Positions 27,732 through 36,621 of a DNA stretch of 64,000 bases are shown one piece after another (the first letter of the stretch is position 1; every line of letters starts with the position of its first letter). The DNA is taken from contig CAIYLW010000003.1 in the NCBI GenBank assembly GCA_903927185.1, positions 62,001 to 126,000 on the forward strand. The letters are read 5' to 3'. The notes below the pieces were generated by a model. That model did not search any database. It saw only the letters and a program-made list of their open reading frames with translations, and was not told the origin of the DNA. The position numbers and the translations under genes were made by a program. The DNA comes from an uncultured Bacteroidota bacterium. Its GTDB lineage: Bacteria; Bacteroidota; Bacteroidia; Chitinophagales; Chitinophagaceae.

Positions 27732-28148
27732 TTAGTGAATTTTTTCATCAAATACCAACTGCTCTAATCCGTTTTTTGAACGATAGTCGTTGATTGCTGC
27801 TTTAATTGCGTCTTCTGCTAAAACAGAACAGTGAATTTTTACTGGAGGAAGATTTAATTCTTCTACTAAATCCATATTGTCAATAGCAACTGCCTGATCA
27901 ACTGTTTTTCCTTTTAACCACTCTGTAGCTAACGATGACGAAGCGATTGCAGATCCACAACCGAAGGTCTTGAATTTAGCATCAGTAATTACACCAGTAG
28001 CGTCATCAACTTCAATTTGCAAACGCATTACGTCGCCACATTCTGGAGCACCAACTAAGCCGGTGCCAACATTCTTTTTTGCTTTATCCAAAGTTCCAAC
28101 GTTCTTAGGATTGCTATAATGATCGATAACTTTTTCTGAGTATGCCAT
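27732..28148 (-). CDS. iscU: Iron-sulfur cluster scaffold protein
   Basis: The 138-residue scaffold builds the nascent Fe-S cluster. It has the three conserved Cys sites (VGAPECGDVM, FGCGSAIASSS, KIHCSVLAEDAI), with the Asp next to the first Cys site. The usual LPPVK chaperone-binding motif is present (LNLPPVKIHCS). Middle gene of the isc set. Confidence 0.96.
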   Translation of the reverse strand: MAYSEKVIDHYSNPKNVGTLDKAKKNVGTGLVGAPECGDVMRLQIEVDDATGVITDAKFKTFGCGSAIASSSLATEWLKGKTVDQAVAIDNMDLVEELNLPPVKIHCSVLAEDAIKAAINDYRSKNGLEQLVFDEKIH

Positions 28149-28191
28149 GTTTTATATTTTTTTGTGGGGTGATTTAGAATTTACAATTTAA

Positions 28192-29409
28192 TTAATGGTG
28201 AGCCCATTCAATTTTGTCCATATCAACACCTTCTTTAAACATTTCCCATAAAGGGCTCATTTCTCTTAGTTTCAAAACTGTTTCACTTATTGCTTTGATT
28301 GTATAATCAATCTGATCTTCTGTTGTAAAACGTCCTAATCCAAAACGAAGTGAACTATGTGCTAAATCGTCTCCTAAACCAAGAGCTTTCAAAACATAAC
28401 TTGGTTCCAATGATGCAGAGGTACAAGCAGATCCAGATGATAGAGCAATATTTTTATTAAAGCCCATCAACAAACCTTCTCCTTCTACATATTTAAAAGA
28501 AATATTTGTCACATGCGGTAAACGGTGTTCACGACTTCCATTTACATATGCTTCTTCCAATTGCATTAAAGCAGATTCCAATTTATCGCGGAACTTACTC
28601 AAGCGAATTGCATCATCAGCCATTTCTAGTCTAGCCAATTCACAAGCCTTACCAAATCCAACGATTCCAGGAACATTCAATGTACCACTACGCATGCCTC
28701 TTTCATGACCGCCGCCATCCATTTGCGCTGTTACTTTAACGCGAGGATTTTTACGACGAACATATAAAGCACCAATCCCTTTTGGTCCGTACATTTTATG
28801 AGCTGTAAAAGCCATAATATCAATTCCATCTTTATTTACATCCACAGGAACCTTACCAACAGCTTGCACTGCATCGGAGAAAAATAAAACACCATGCTTT
28901 TTAGCAATAGCACTGATTTCTTTTACAGGTTGAATTACACCAATTTCATTGTTTGCATACATGATGGCAATTAAGATGGTAGTTGGTTTAACAGCTGCTT
29001 CTAATTCAGCTAGATTAACCAATCCATCAGCACCCACTTCTAAGTAAGTTACTTCACCACCACTGCGCTCAATATGTTTACAAGTATCTAAAACTGCTTT
29101 GTGTTCGGTAGTACAAGTGATGATATGATTGCCTTTGCTGGCATACATTTCATAAACACCCTTAATTCCTAAATTATCACCTTCAGTTGCACCAGAAGTG
29201 AAAATGATTTCTTTTGGATCAGCACCAATTAATTTAGCTACTTGCTCACGGGCATAATCAACAGCTTCTTCAGCTTCCCATCCAAATGGGTGATTACGAC
29301 TTGCTGCATTACCGAAATGTTCGGTAAAATAAGGCAGCATGGTTTCCAACACACGAGGATCCATGGGTGTGGTGGCATTGTTATCTAGGTATATCGGGAA
29401 CTTCAACAT
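28192..29409 (-). CDS. iscS: Cysteine desulfurase
   Basis: The PLP enzyme takes sulfur from cysteine and passes it to IscU. It shows [23 protein letters not shown], the PLP Lys in [12 protein letters not shown], and the active Cys in [17 protein letters not shown]. The start is ATG 29409 (405 residues); an in-frame TTG two codons upstream is less likely. First gene of the operon, with TACTTTTG 30 nt upstream. Confidence 0.96.
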   Translation of the reverse strand: MLKFPIYLDNNATTPMDPRVLETMLPYFTEHFGNAASRNHPFGWEAEEAVDYAREQVAKLIGADPKEIIFTSGATEGDNLGIKGVYEMYASKGNHIITCTTEHKAVLDTCKHIERSGGEVTYLEVGADGLVNLAELEAAVKPTTILIAIMYANNEIGVIQPVKEISAIAKKHGVLFFSDAVQAVGKVPVDVNKDGIDIMAFTAHKMYGPKGIGALYVRRKNPRVKVTAQMDGGGHERGMRSGTLNVPGIVGFGKACELARLEMADDAIRLSKFRDKLESALMQLEEAYVNGSREHRLPHVTNISFKYVEGEGLLMGFNKNIALSSGSACTSASLEPSYVLKALGLGDDLAHSSLRFGLGRFTTEDQIDYTIKAISETVLKLREMSPLWEMFKEGVDMDKIEWAHH

Positions 29410-29439
29410 AATCAATTTTGTTTAATCTATCTTATAATG

Positions 29440-29447
29440 CAAAAGTA
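29440..29447 (-). promoter_or_regulatory. -7 element (TACTTTTG) of the isc operon
   Basis: Perfect TAnnTTTG on the minus strand, 30 nt before the iscS ATG. No IscR-like site was recognised. Confidence 0.45.
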
Positions 29448-29536
29448 TAGCAATAGGTTCTATAAATTTGGAGGTGGAAGGCCTGTCAACAATGATTTTC
29501 CTCTTTTCGTAAAGCTAACAGACATAATATAATCTT

Positions 29537-29938
29537 ATGATAAAATTGGAACATATCGGTATTGCAGTAAAAGATTTACAGCAATCCATTCATTTATTTG
29601 AAGGGTTATTTAATAGCCCATGTTACAAAACTGAAACAGTTGAGAGCGAACAGGTTATTACAGCTTTTTTTAGGCAGGGGGATACAAAAATTGAGTTATT
29701 AGCTAATACTGCAGCGGGCGGGGTTATAGAAAAATTTATTGAAAAAAAAGGAGAAGGAGTTCATCACTTAGCTTTTGCAGTAACTGATATCAAAGCTGAA
29801 ATGATTCGTTTAAAAGACATGGGGTTTATATTATTACAGGATGAACCAAAAAAAGGGGCAGACAATAAATGGGTTTGTTTCTTACATCCTAGATCTACTA
29901 ATGGAGTGTTGATCGAACTTTGTGAGGATATTGATTAA
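29537..29938 (+). CDS. mce: Methylmalonyl-CoA epimerase
   Basis: The 133-residue vicinal-oxygen-chelate enzyme interconverts R- and S-methylmalonyl-CoA in propionate metabolism. Metal ligands are seen in LEHIGIAVKDL (His), GEGVHHLAFAV (His) and the end GVLIELCE (Glu). Full length. The mutase subunits are not in the window. Its last bases overlap the stop of the 34-residue ORF on the other strand. Confidence 0.92.
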   Translation: MIKLEHIGIAVKDLQQSIHLFEGLFNSPCYKTETVESEQVITAFFRQGDTKIELLANTAAGGVIEKFIEKKGEGVHHLAFAVTDIKAEMIRLKDMGFILLQDEPKKGADNKWVCFLHPRSTNGVLIELCEDID

Positions 29939-30039
29939 TGACAGGCAAAATAAAATATCGCAATTATTCCAACGAGAAAAAGGCTCCCAAATAAAGTGAG
30001 TTTCTTTTTCAATTGAAATTTATATTGTTCCTGATCCAT
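29935..30039 (-). CDS. Small single-pass membrane protein (34 residues)
   Basis: The ATG at 30039 overlaps the last base of the rnc stop codon (TAATG), the usual sign of translational coupling. The protein has a charged N-terminus (MDQEQYKFQLKKK), one hydrophobic helix (residues ~14-32, LTLFGSLFLVGIIAIFYFA) and ends CH. The basic residues before the helix suggest the N-terminus is cytoplasmic. No function is recognised. The coupling and the helix make chance less likely, but it is short. Confidence 0.55.
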   Translation of the reverse strand: MDQEQYKFQLKKKLTLFGSLFLVGIIAIFYFACH

Positions 30040-30746
30040 TAGAGCCCCAATTTTTCTACTGCTAATTGTGCCGCAACCTGACTTGCATCTTTTTTATTAT
30101 AGCCCTTGCCTTGAGCAAGCATCTCACCATCCAATACGGCATTGATTGTAAATAAGCGGCGGCTTCCTTCCATTTTTTCTTGTACTAATTCAAAAGCCAG
30201 GATCTTGCCATTTTTATTGGCCCATCCAATTAATTTATTTTTCAAATTTATATCAATCAGCTCAAGGTCATCAACAAACATATGTGGAATCACTATTTGT
30301 TTCAATACCCAATTACTAGTTTTTGCATAACCTTTATCAAGGTATACTGCACCAACTAAGGCTTCGAGTGTATTACCAAAAATCTGACTTCCCTTTAAAG
30401 AATTATCGAACTTATTGTAAAAAGTGAGTTTTTTAAGACCCATTTTAAGGGCTATATCATTCAATTGTTGCCTGTTTACCATTTTACTGCGCATCTCCGT
30501 TAGAAAACCTTCTCCTTTGTAAGGATAGCGCTTAAACAGATAGTCAGCAACTATTGCACTTAAAACGGCATCCCCTAAATATTCGAGGCGCTCATTGTTT
30601 TCGTCGGCCGTTTCTTTCACTGAACGGTGACTTAATGCAGTTCGATACAGTAAGCTATTACCGGGTTTTATACCCAATACATTCTTCAATTGACTTTCGA
30701 AAGAAGTATCGACAGATTTTTTAAGGAATTTTTTTAGAAATTGCAC
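30039..30746 (-). CDS. rnc: Ribonuclease III
   Basis: The 235-residue double-stranded RNA endonuclease acts in rRNA maturation and mRNA decay. It has the family signature NERLEYLGDAVLSAIV (catalytic acidic residues), the second acidic site in TLEALVGAVYLDKG, and a C-terminal dsRNA-binding domain ending KKDASQVAAQLAVEKL. The start is GTG. It lies 4 bp after fabF; the order acpP-fabF-rnc is typical of the phylum. Confidence 0.95.
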   Translation of the reverse strand: MQFLKKFLKKSVDTSFESQLKNVLGIKPGNSLLYRTALSHRSVKETADENNERLEYLGDAVLSAIVADYLFKRYPYKGEGFLTEMRSKMVNRQQLNDIALKMGLKKLTFYNKFDNSLKGSQIFGNTLEALVGAVYLDKGYAKTSNWVLKQIVIPHMFVDDLELIDINLKNKLIGWANKNGKILAFELVQEKMEGSRRLFTINAVLDGEMLAQGKGYNKKDASQVAAQLAVEKLGL

Positions 30747-30750
30747 AAAC

Positions 30751-32004
30751 CTAAGCTACATATTTTTTTACAATCACACAGGCATTGTGCCCACCAAATC
30801 CGAAAGTATTACTTAAAGCAGCACGAACAATTCTTTTTTGTGGTGTATTAAAAGTAAAATTCAATCGAGGATCTAAAGATGGATCATCTGTAAAGTGATT
30901 GATTGTAGGAGGTATAATATCGTATATAACAGCTTGTATACAAGCAATTGCTTCAATAACGCCAGCAGCTCCAAGGCAGTGACCTGTCATTGATTTTGTA
31001 GCGCTGATATTAAGGTTATAAGCATGTTCGCCAAAGACATTAGTAATGGCCTTAGCTTCAGCCCCATCTCCGAGAGGAGTAGAAGTTCCGTGAACATTAA
31101 TGTAATCGATTTCGTCTGCGCGCATTCCAGCATCTCTCAATGCAGCATTCATCACATTACATGCACCCAAACCATCCGGATGGGGGGCTGTAAGATGATA
31201 TGCATCTGCAGTTGCGCCTCCACCAGCGATCTCACAGTAAATTTTTGCACCTCTTTTTATAGCATGTTCATATTCTTCAAGAACAAGCACTCCAGCTGCT
31301 TCACCCATTACAAAACCGTCGCGGTCTTTGTCGTAAGGGCGGCTAGCCGTTTTAGGGTCATCGTTGCGTTCGCTCATAGCTTTCATGGCATTAAATCCAC
31401 CCATTCCAGCTTCTCCAATTACGGCTTCTGAGCCTCCACTAATGATGATATCTGCTTTTCCTAAACGAATATTGTCGTATGCCGTGATGATCCCATTAGT
31501 ACTGGAAGCACAAGCGCTTACAACAGCAAAGTTGGGACCACGAAATCCATGACGCATGGAAATCTGACCCGCAGCAATGTCTAATATCATTTTAGGAATA
31601 AAAAAGGGATTGAAACGTGGGGTACCATCGCCTTTAGCAAAGTTGATCACCTCTTCCTGAAAAGTAGTTAATCCACCAATACCACTTGCAAAAATTACAC
31701 CAACACGATCAACATCCACATTTTCTTTACTGATGCCAGCATCAGATACAGCCTGATCACTAGCAACAATGGCTAGTTGAGCAAATCGGTCTAATTTTCT
31801 AGCTTCTTTCCTATCCATAAAATTGGTAGGATCAAAACCTTTCACTTCACAAGCAAATCTTGTTTTGAACTTAGAGGCATCAAATAAAGTAACATTATCT
31901 GCTCCTGAAACACCATCTAACAAGTTGGTCCAATATTCATTTAGATTATTGCCCAAAGGGTTAAGGGTTCCAATACCGGTAACAACTACTCTTTTTAATT
32001 CCAT
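30751..32004 (-). CDS. fabF: Beta-ketoacyl-ACP synthase II
   Basis: The 417-residue condensing enzyme elongates fatty acids by decarboxylative addition of malonyl-ACP. The catalytic triad is visible: Cys165 in VSACASSTNG, His in NVHGTSTPLGD (~305) and His in SMTGHCLGAAG (~342), plus the end NTFGFGGHNACV. It is expressed from the acpP side, with a hairpin between the two genes. Confidence 0.97.
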   Translation of the reverse strand: MELKRVVVTGIGTLNPLGNNLNEYWTNLLDGVSGADNVTLFDASKFKTRFACEVKGFDPTNFMDRKEARKLDRFAQLAIVASDQAVSDAGISKENVDVDRVGVIFASGIGGLTTFQEEVINFAKGDGTPRFNPFFIPKMILDIAAGQISMRHGFRGPNFAVVSACASSTNGIITAYDNIRLGKADIIISGGSEAVIGEAGMGGFNAMKAMSERNDDPKTASRPYDKDRDGFVMGEAAGVLVLEEYEHAIKRGAKIYCEIAGGGATADAYHLTAPHPDGLGACNVMNAALRDAGMRADEIDYINVHGTSTPLGDGAEAKAITNVFGEHAYNLNISATKSMTGHCLGAAGVIEAIACIQAVIYDIIPPTINHFTDDPSLDPRLNFTFNTPQKRIVRAALSNTFGFGGHNACVIVKKYVA

Positions 32005-32026
32005 TTCCTTGCCTGTTTGTAGTGAT

Positions 32027-32056
32027 AATCAGGCCCGGAGTTAACTGGGCCTGATT
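32027..32056 (-). promoter_or_regulatory. Strong hairpin between acpP and fabF
   Basis: AATCAGGCCC (32027-32036) and GGGCCTGATT (32047-32056) form a perfect 10-bp stem with a 10-nt loop. No T-run follows on the minus strand (the sequence continues ATCACTAC). It may protect the acpP 3' end or give partial termination, so that acyl carrier protein is made in excess over FabF. Confidence 0.6.
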
Positions 32057-32081
32057 AAATTATTCCAATTGAAGGGAGATC

Positions 32082-32318
32082 TTACTTAGCGTGCTCTTCT
32101 AGGTAAGCTACAGCCTGACCAACAGTTGTGATGGTTTCAGCCTGCTCATCAGGGATAGAGATGTTAAATTCTTTTTCGAATTCCATGATCAACTCTACGG
32201 TATCCAAAGAATCCGCACCCAAATCATTAGTAAAAGAAGCTTCGTTTGTTACCTCTGCTTCGTCTACGCCTAACTTGTCAACTATGATTTTCTTTACTCT
32301 TGTTGCGATGTCTGACAT
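32082..32318 (-). CDS. acpP: Acyl carrier protein
   Basis: The 78-residue acidic protein carries growing acyl chains on a phosphopantetheine attached to Ser37 in [16 protein letters not shown]. It is a four-helix protein with the usual length and N-terminal [18 protein letters not shown]. First gene of the acpP-fabF-rnc group. TATTTTTG lies 23 nt before the ATG. Confidence 0.97.
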   Translation of the reverse strand: MSDIATRVKKIIVDKLGVDEAEVTNEASFTNDLGADSLDTVELIMEFEKEFNISIPDEQAETITTVGQAVAYLEEHAK

Positions 32319-32341
32319 TGTAAAAGTTTTTGTTACAGGCG

Positions 32342-32349
32342 CAAAAATA
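32342..32349 (-). promoter_or_regulatory. -7 element (TATTTTTG) of acpP
   Basis: Perfect TAnnTTTG on the minus strand, 23 nt before the acpP ATG. No -33 TTTG at normal distance. Confidence 0.45.
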
Positions 32350-32439
32350 TACTTTTTAGCAAAACCGCCATCTTTTAATGCATTTTTGTTTCCACAAGCT
32401 TTTACTAACTTATGTTAGTTCTTGCTGATTTTGGTGTTT

Positions 32440-32467
32440 TTTGATAAGAAAATCATTCCTATCTTGG
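32440..32467 (+). promoter_or_regulatory. Candidate promoter of the GNAT gene
   Basis: TTTG (32440-32443), 16-nt spacer, TATCTTGG (32460-32467; one mismatch to TAnnTTTG), 18 nt before the ATG. Confidence 0.35.
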
Positions 32468-32485
32468 GTGCCTTGATTTTCGCCT

Positions 32486-32914
32486 ATGCCCTTACAAATC
32501 ATTGACCATGGCTCAATACAGCATCATAAGATGGTGGATTTACGTTTTCAGATGTTAAGAAAACCATTGGGTTTAACATTTACAAAAGAAGATCTGGAAG
32601 CAGAAAAAAATGATATTTTAATTGGTTTTTTCGACGAAGAAAAGCTGGAAGGTTGCTGTATTTTGACAAAAGAAGACGAAATAACGGTTCGCCTCAGGCA
32701 AATGGCCGTACTTTCTGGGCTTCAGGGAAAGGGAATTGGAAGAGTAATAATGAACTTCGCTGAAAATATTGCGCGTGACCGTGGCTTCAAAAAATTAAAT
32801 ATGCATGCCCGCAAAACTGCCATCGGTTTTTATGAAAAACTAGGATATCATTTGGAAGGGCACGAATTTGTAGAAGTTACTATTCCGCATGTTGAGATGA
32901 TGAAGAATTTATAA
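32486..32914 (+). CDS. GNAT-family N-acetyltransferase
   Basis: The 142-residue protein has the acetyl-CoA-binding loop QGKGIGRVIM preceded by the beta strand VRLRQMAVLSGL, and the end motif AIGFYEKLGYHLEGHEF. The substrate cannot be told. Stand-alone gene, divergent from acpP. Confidence 0.9.
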   Translation: MPLQIIDHGSIQHHKMVDLRFQMLRKPLGLTFTKEDLEAEKNDILIGFFDEEKLEGCCILTKEDEITVRLRQMAVLSGLQGKGIGRVIMNFAENIARDRGFKKLNMHARKTAIGFYEKLGYHLEGHEFVEVTIPHVEMMKNL

Positions 32915-32932
32915 ATGAATCCTCTTTCACTT

Positions 32933-33406
32933 CTACTTTTTAATTTTATCTTTCAAAAGTCCTCTTAATTCATGGGTAAACTCCTCTCCCATATTGTCTT
33001 TTGGAATGATAAAAAAAGATTTTGCATCAAAGTATAAATGAAAAAAATGAGGGCTCTCAAAGTATTTGCTAAACTTATTCCAATGCCAAATCATTTCTCC
33101 TCGTTCGTTTTCTAATACAACAGCAACATCATTAAAATGTATGATGAATTTATCCTTAAAAGTATCTGCTTTATTGTAAATATTATTGGGGAGAAAATAC
33201 CAAAATGAAGCCATCAAACCCATCCAGATCACCGAACCTAAAAAGAAAGGTTCAGGGCGTATTTTTTTTGTGTAAAAAAGAATGGCCGCTACAATTGCAA
33301 ATACATTTACCAGAATGAGCATGATTCTTATTTCTGGACTTTGCACAAAATGATAACGAAGTGCCTGAATAACTTTGGGTTTCTGATAACTAAAGCTCAA
33401 TTGCAT
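32933..33406 (-). CDS. YcxB-like membrane protein
   Basis: The 157-residue protein has a short N-terminal strand region, two membrane helices (residues ~28-43 and ~53-71) and a C-terminal cytosolic domain with the WHWNKFSKYFESPHFFHLYF pattern seen in YcxB-type proteins. Function unknown. Its upstream region is the clearest full promoter in the window and has TATTTTTG 4 nt from the ATG. Confidence 0.7.
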   Translation of the reverse strand: MQLSFSYQKPKVIQALRYHFVQSPEIRIMLILVNVFAIVAAILFYTKKIRPEPFFLGSVIWMGLMASFWYFLPNNIYNKADTFKDKFIIHFNDVAVVLENERGEMIWHWNKFSKYFESPHFFHLYFDAKSFFIIPKDNMGEEFTHELRGLLKDKIKK

Positions 33407-33410
33407 GAAT

Positions 33411-33440
33411 CAAAAATACGCCCATTGTAGAAACTACAAA
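33411..33440 (-). promoter_or_regulatory. Full Bacteroidota-type promoter with overlapping palindrome
   Basis: On the minus strand: TTTG (33440-33437), an 18-nt spacer, TATTTTTG (33418-33411), then 4 nt and the ATG. A perfect inverted repeat TTGTAG-AAA-CTACAA (33425-33439) overlaps the -33 box and may be a repressor site. Confidence 0.6.
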
Positions 33441-34493
33441 TTATTTTACTGTACTAAATTCCTTGGCGAATTTTTCAATTGATGAATTATCCATTCTATA
33501 CTTACCAGTAGCAACTAAAATTTTGTAGCGAAATACCACGGACTGTCCTTTCAGTAATTTATAATTCAACTCGATTTTTCCATTTGAAAATACTTTTTGC
33601 CCAAGTGGATTAGCCGCAAATAAACCGTAATTGCGAGCATGCCAATAAGTTGGATATCCAGGATTTTTCGGATGATCAATGATTACAATACTTACTGAGT
33701 CTGCTCCCAATTTTCCGTATAACATACACCAGTTACCCCTTGTACCCCAGGCTGCATCGCCTTGTTTCCCTTCGCTAGTTTGATAATTGCCTGTTACCGT
33801 ACTATCCTTATTTGCTTTAACATAAGTAACAATTCCACTAGCATCTGTATATTTTTTGCTTTCCAAAATGGGCAATTCTAATGCGTGAGCAACTCGCAAA
33901 CCCAACATGCCATCTTTCACATCATTAAAACTTACCTCTTCATTGGCAGTCAATTTTGTAATCCTTTCAATAACTCTGTTTGTTCCTATACTACTAAACT
34001 TCAAGTCTGTTGTTTCTTCTAATAATACCTTCTTTTGTTCATTAGTCCATTCTGCCAAATACGAAACAATTGCGTGTTTACCGCTTTCTGCACGAACAAT
34101 TTTTTTAGTGCGAATCCAGCCATAATTTTTTTTCTTAATACTTTCAATAGCATATGAATTATTCCAGAAATCCAATCCATTTACACTTTCGTAATTAAAC
34201 CATAAACCAATATGATGAGGATGATCTGTTGGATCATTAGGTCGAGGATTCAATGGAAACCCCCTTGTAATAGTTGAATCATTAGCGGCATAAATTGGAT
34301 ACAGGAATGGTTTTTCTAAACTATCGGGATAACAAAAACTAGTAAACAATTTTCCGTCAATGCTAATATCAATTTTTTGGGAAGTAGCATGATTTTTAAC
34401 AATAATGCTACTAAGGTTCTTAGAATGCGTTTGTGCAAATATTTCTGAACCCATTTCTAACAATACAAAAAATAGTATGCCGTACTTTTTCAT
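33441..34493 (-). CDS. Secreted PmoA-like (DUF6807) family protein
   Basis: The 350-residue protein has a signal peptide (residues ~1-20, ending IFAQ). It shows the family's DHPHHIGLWFNYESVNGLDFW and the late GNWCMLYGKLG and HPKNPGYPTYWHARNYGLF. The His-rich motif suggests a metal or sugar site. The PmoA name comes from a loose association with methane oxidation loci and says little about function. Being last in the eda-transporter unit, it probably acts on a uronic acid-containing glycan. Confidence 0.8.
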   Translation of the reverse strand: MKKYGILFFVLLEMGSEIFAQTHSKNLSSIIVKNHATSQKIDISIDGKLFTSFCYPDSLEKPFLYPIYAANDSTITRGFPLNPRPNDPTDHPHHIGLWFNYESVNGLDFWNNSYAIESIKKKNYGWIRTKKIVRAESGKHAIVSYLAEWTNEQKKVLLEETTDLKFSSIGTNRVIERITKLTANEEVSFNDVKDGMLGLRVAHALELPILESKKYTDASGIVTYVKANKDSTVTGNYQTSEGKQGDAAWGTRGNWCMLYGKLGADSVSIVIIDHPKNPGYPTYWHARNYGLFAANPLGQKVFSNGKIELNYKLLKGQSVVFRYKILVATGKYRMDNSSIEKFAKEFSTVK

Positions 34494-34512
34494 TTCTTTC
34501 TTGACAATTTAT

Positions 34513-35820
34513 TTATGTAAAAACAACTTCTTCGTTTTTCCCTAATAAGGCTTGCATAATAACCCATGCGAGCAAATAGGCAGTTCCACTTAAAAAGAAC
34601 ATGATATAATATGCCGTTTCAATTTGATGAATTGACCGATAATGTACAAACAAGTTTTTTTGTACAAAAAGCGATAAAAATATACCGCCAATAGCGCCAA
34701 ACATTCCTGCAATACCAGTTACAGAAGCAACGGTATGTTTGGGGAATCGATCAGAGACAACCGTATACATATTTGCACTCCACGCCTGATGTGCAGCTGC
34801 GGCGAACCCGATTACGAATACAGCCAACCAAATGTTTAAACTTCCTAATAATTGTGCAAATACTATTGGCAAAACACAAAATGCATAAATTAGCATGGAT
34901 ATTTTTCTTGCTTTGAATAAAGTGATATTGTGTTTTATTAATTGCAATGGAATCCAACCGCCACCAATACTTCCAAGGGTTGATAAAGTATATACCATAG
35001 CAACCGGTAACCCAATCGCGATACCCTTTAAATGATATTCACTTTCTAAAAAATCAGGAAGCCAAAAAAGATAAAACCACCAAATAGGATCGGTTAAAAA
35101 TTTACCAAATACTACTGCCCAGGTTTGTCGATACCCCATTAAACGAATCCAAGAAATGTTTTTTTCTTGATTTTTATTTTCTGTGCTATTCTGTATAGAA
35201 TCACTATGAATAAAATCAAATTCTCCTTTAGATAACAGTTTGTGTTTGGCAGGAACTTCATACAATAACCACCAAAAAATCAACCATATAAATCCTAATG
35301 ATCCAGTTAATATAAAAGCCCATTGCCAACCCCAATGCACATTAATCCATGGAACAGTTAATGGCGCTATGATAGCCCCTATATTGGTTCCAGAATTAAA
35401 TATCCCAGTAGCAAAAGCTCTTTCTTTTTTTGGGAACCATTCCGCAACTGTTTTTATAGCAGCCGGAAAATTTCCTGCTTCGGTTAACCCTAATGCTGAT
35501 CTTGCTATTCCAAAACCAAATGTACTATTGGCAAATGCATGAGCGATTGCAGCAACACTCCAAAGAAAAGTTGAGAACATATAACCAATCTTGGTTCCCA
35601 ATTTATCAATTAGTCTACCTGCACCTAACATCCCTATTGCATAAGACACTTTAAATGCTATTTCAATATTGGTATAATCTCCATCATTCCATTTAAACTC
35701 AACAGTTAAACTCGATTTTAATAAACTAATTACAGCTCTATCGAGATAATTAATAGTTGTTGCGAAAAAAATCAATGAGCATATTGTCCAACGGTATTTA
35801 CCAATATCTGTATGCTGCAT
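34513..35820 (-). CDS. MFS hexuronate transporter (ExuT-like)
   Basis: The 435-residue protein has twelve membrane helices. It belongs to the anion:cation symporter type: NYLDRAVIS near residue 25, GRLIDKLGTKIGY in the loop between helices 2 and 3, and GLTEAGNFPAAIKTVAEWFPKKERA in helix 4 and after. It lies between eda and the PmoA-like gene, 3 bp after eda. The substrate hexuronate (probably galacturonate) is inferred from context. Confidence 0.88.
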   Translation of the reverse strand: MQHTDIGKYRWTICSLIFFATTINYLDRAVISLLKSSLTVEFKWNDGDYTNIEIAFKVSYAIGMLGAGRLIDKLGTKIGYMFSTFLWSVAAIAHAFANSTFGFGIARSALGLTEAGNFPAAIKTVAEWFPKKERAFATGIFNSGTNIGAIIAPLTVPWINVHWGWQWAFILTGSLGFIWLIFWWLLYEVPAKHKLLSKGEFDFIHSDSIQNSTENKNQEKNISWIRLMGYRQTWAVVFGKFLTDPIWWFYLFWLPDFLESEYHLKGIAIGLPVAMVYTLSTLGSIGGGWIPLQLIKHNITLFKARKISMLIYAFCVLPIVFAQLLGSLNIWLAVFVIGFAAAAHQAWSANMYTVVSDRFPKHTVASVTGIAGMFGAIGGIFLSLFVQKNLFVHYRSIHQIETAYYIMFFLSGTAYLLAWVIMQALLGKNEEVVFT

Positions 35821-35823
35821 GAA

Positions 35824-36486
35824 TTAGTTTTTATAATTTTTAATAATTGCCAATACTTTCTGGGTTTCTTTACCAATAGTGTTATAGTCTTTTGAATCAA
35901 GTAATTTTTTACTAATTAACTGGCTTCCCATACCAACAGCAATAACACCAGCCTGAAACCATTGTTCAATATTTTCTTTTTCCGTAGTAACTCCACCGGT
36001 AGGCATAAAATGTAAATCAGGGAATATATCTTTAATAGCTTCTACAAAACCTGGGCCCAATAAATTTCCCGGAAATAATTTGATAAAATTAGCACCCATA
36101 TTTTCTGCTTTAATAATTTCCGTAGGTGTCATACAACCTGGTATCCAGGGCATGCGATGCAAACTTGCAATTTCAGCCACCGATTCAACAAGACCTGGGG
36201 ACACCAAAAAATCTGCACCGGCTTTAATAAACAGATTAGCCATCCCTGCATTTTTAATCGTGCCTACCCCAAGTTTCATTCCAGGCATTTCAGCATCCGC
36301 CACTTTTTTCATTTCCGTAAAATTAGCAAGTGCTGTTTTTCCTCGATTAGTATATTCAATCGCACGGATACCTGCATCATACAGTGTTTTCATGATAGCT
36401 ATACTTACATCTTTATCACTATGATAGTAAAGGGGTAATAACCCTTGTGAAGAAATAAGATCAAGTATTCTGGGATTCTTTTCCAT
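35824..36486 (-). CDS. eda: KDPG/KHG aldolase
   Basis: The 220-residue class I aldolase splits 2-keto-3-deoxy-6-phosphogluconate into pyruvate and glyceraldehyde-3-phosphate. It has the acidic residue in AIEYTNRG, the Schiff-base Lys in GANFIKLFPGN, the preceding PGCMTPTEI and the phosphate site MPTGGVT. First gene of the minus-strand unit with the transporter and PmoA-like genes. It completes the pathway started by uxaB-uxaA-uxaC-kdgK. Confidence 0.92.
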   Translation of the reverse strand: MEKNPRILDLISSQGLLPLYYHSDKDVSIAIMKTLYDAGIRAIEYTNRGKTALANFTEMKKVADAEMPGMKLGVGTIKNAGMANLFIKAGADFLVSPGLVESVAEIASLHRMPWIPGCMTPTEIIKAENMGANFIKLFPGNLLGPGFVEAIKDIFPDLHFMPTGGVTTEKENIEQWFQAGVIAVGMGSQLISKKLLDSKDYNTIGKETQKVLAIIKNYKN

Positions 36487-36621
36487 ATAGCAATTATTTA
36501 ATTGTCTTCTATTTTAAAGTTACTCTATATTATTTCAGAAAAACTACATGGAAAGAATGTTTTACGAAAGAATTTATAATCCAAGTCTTTGTTATCTTCA
36601 ATAAATATTTAAAAAAAATAC

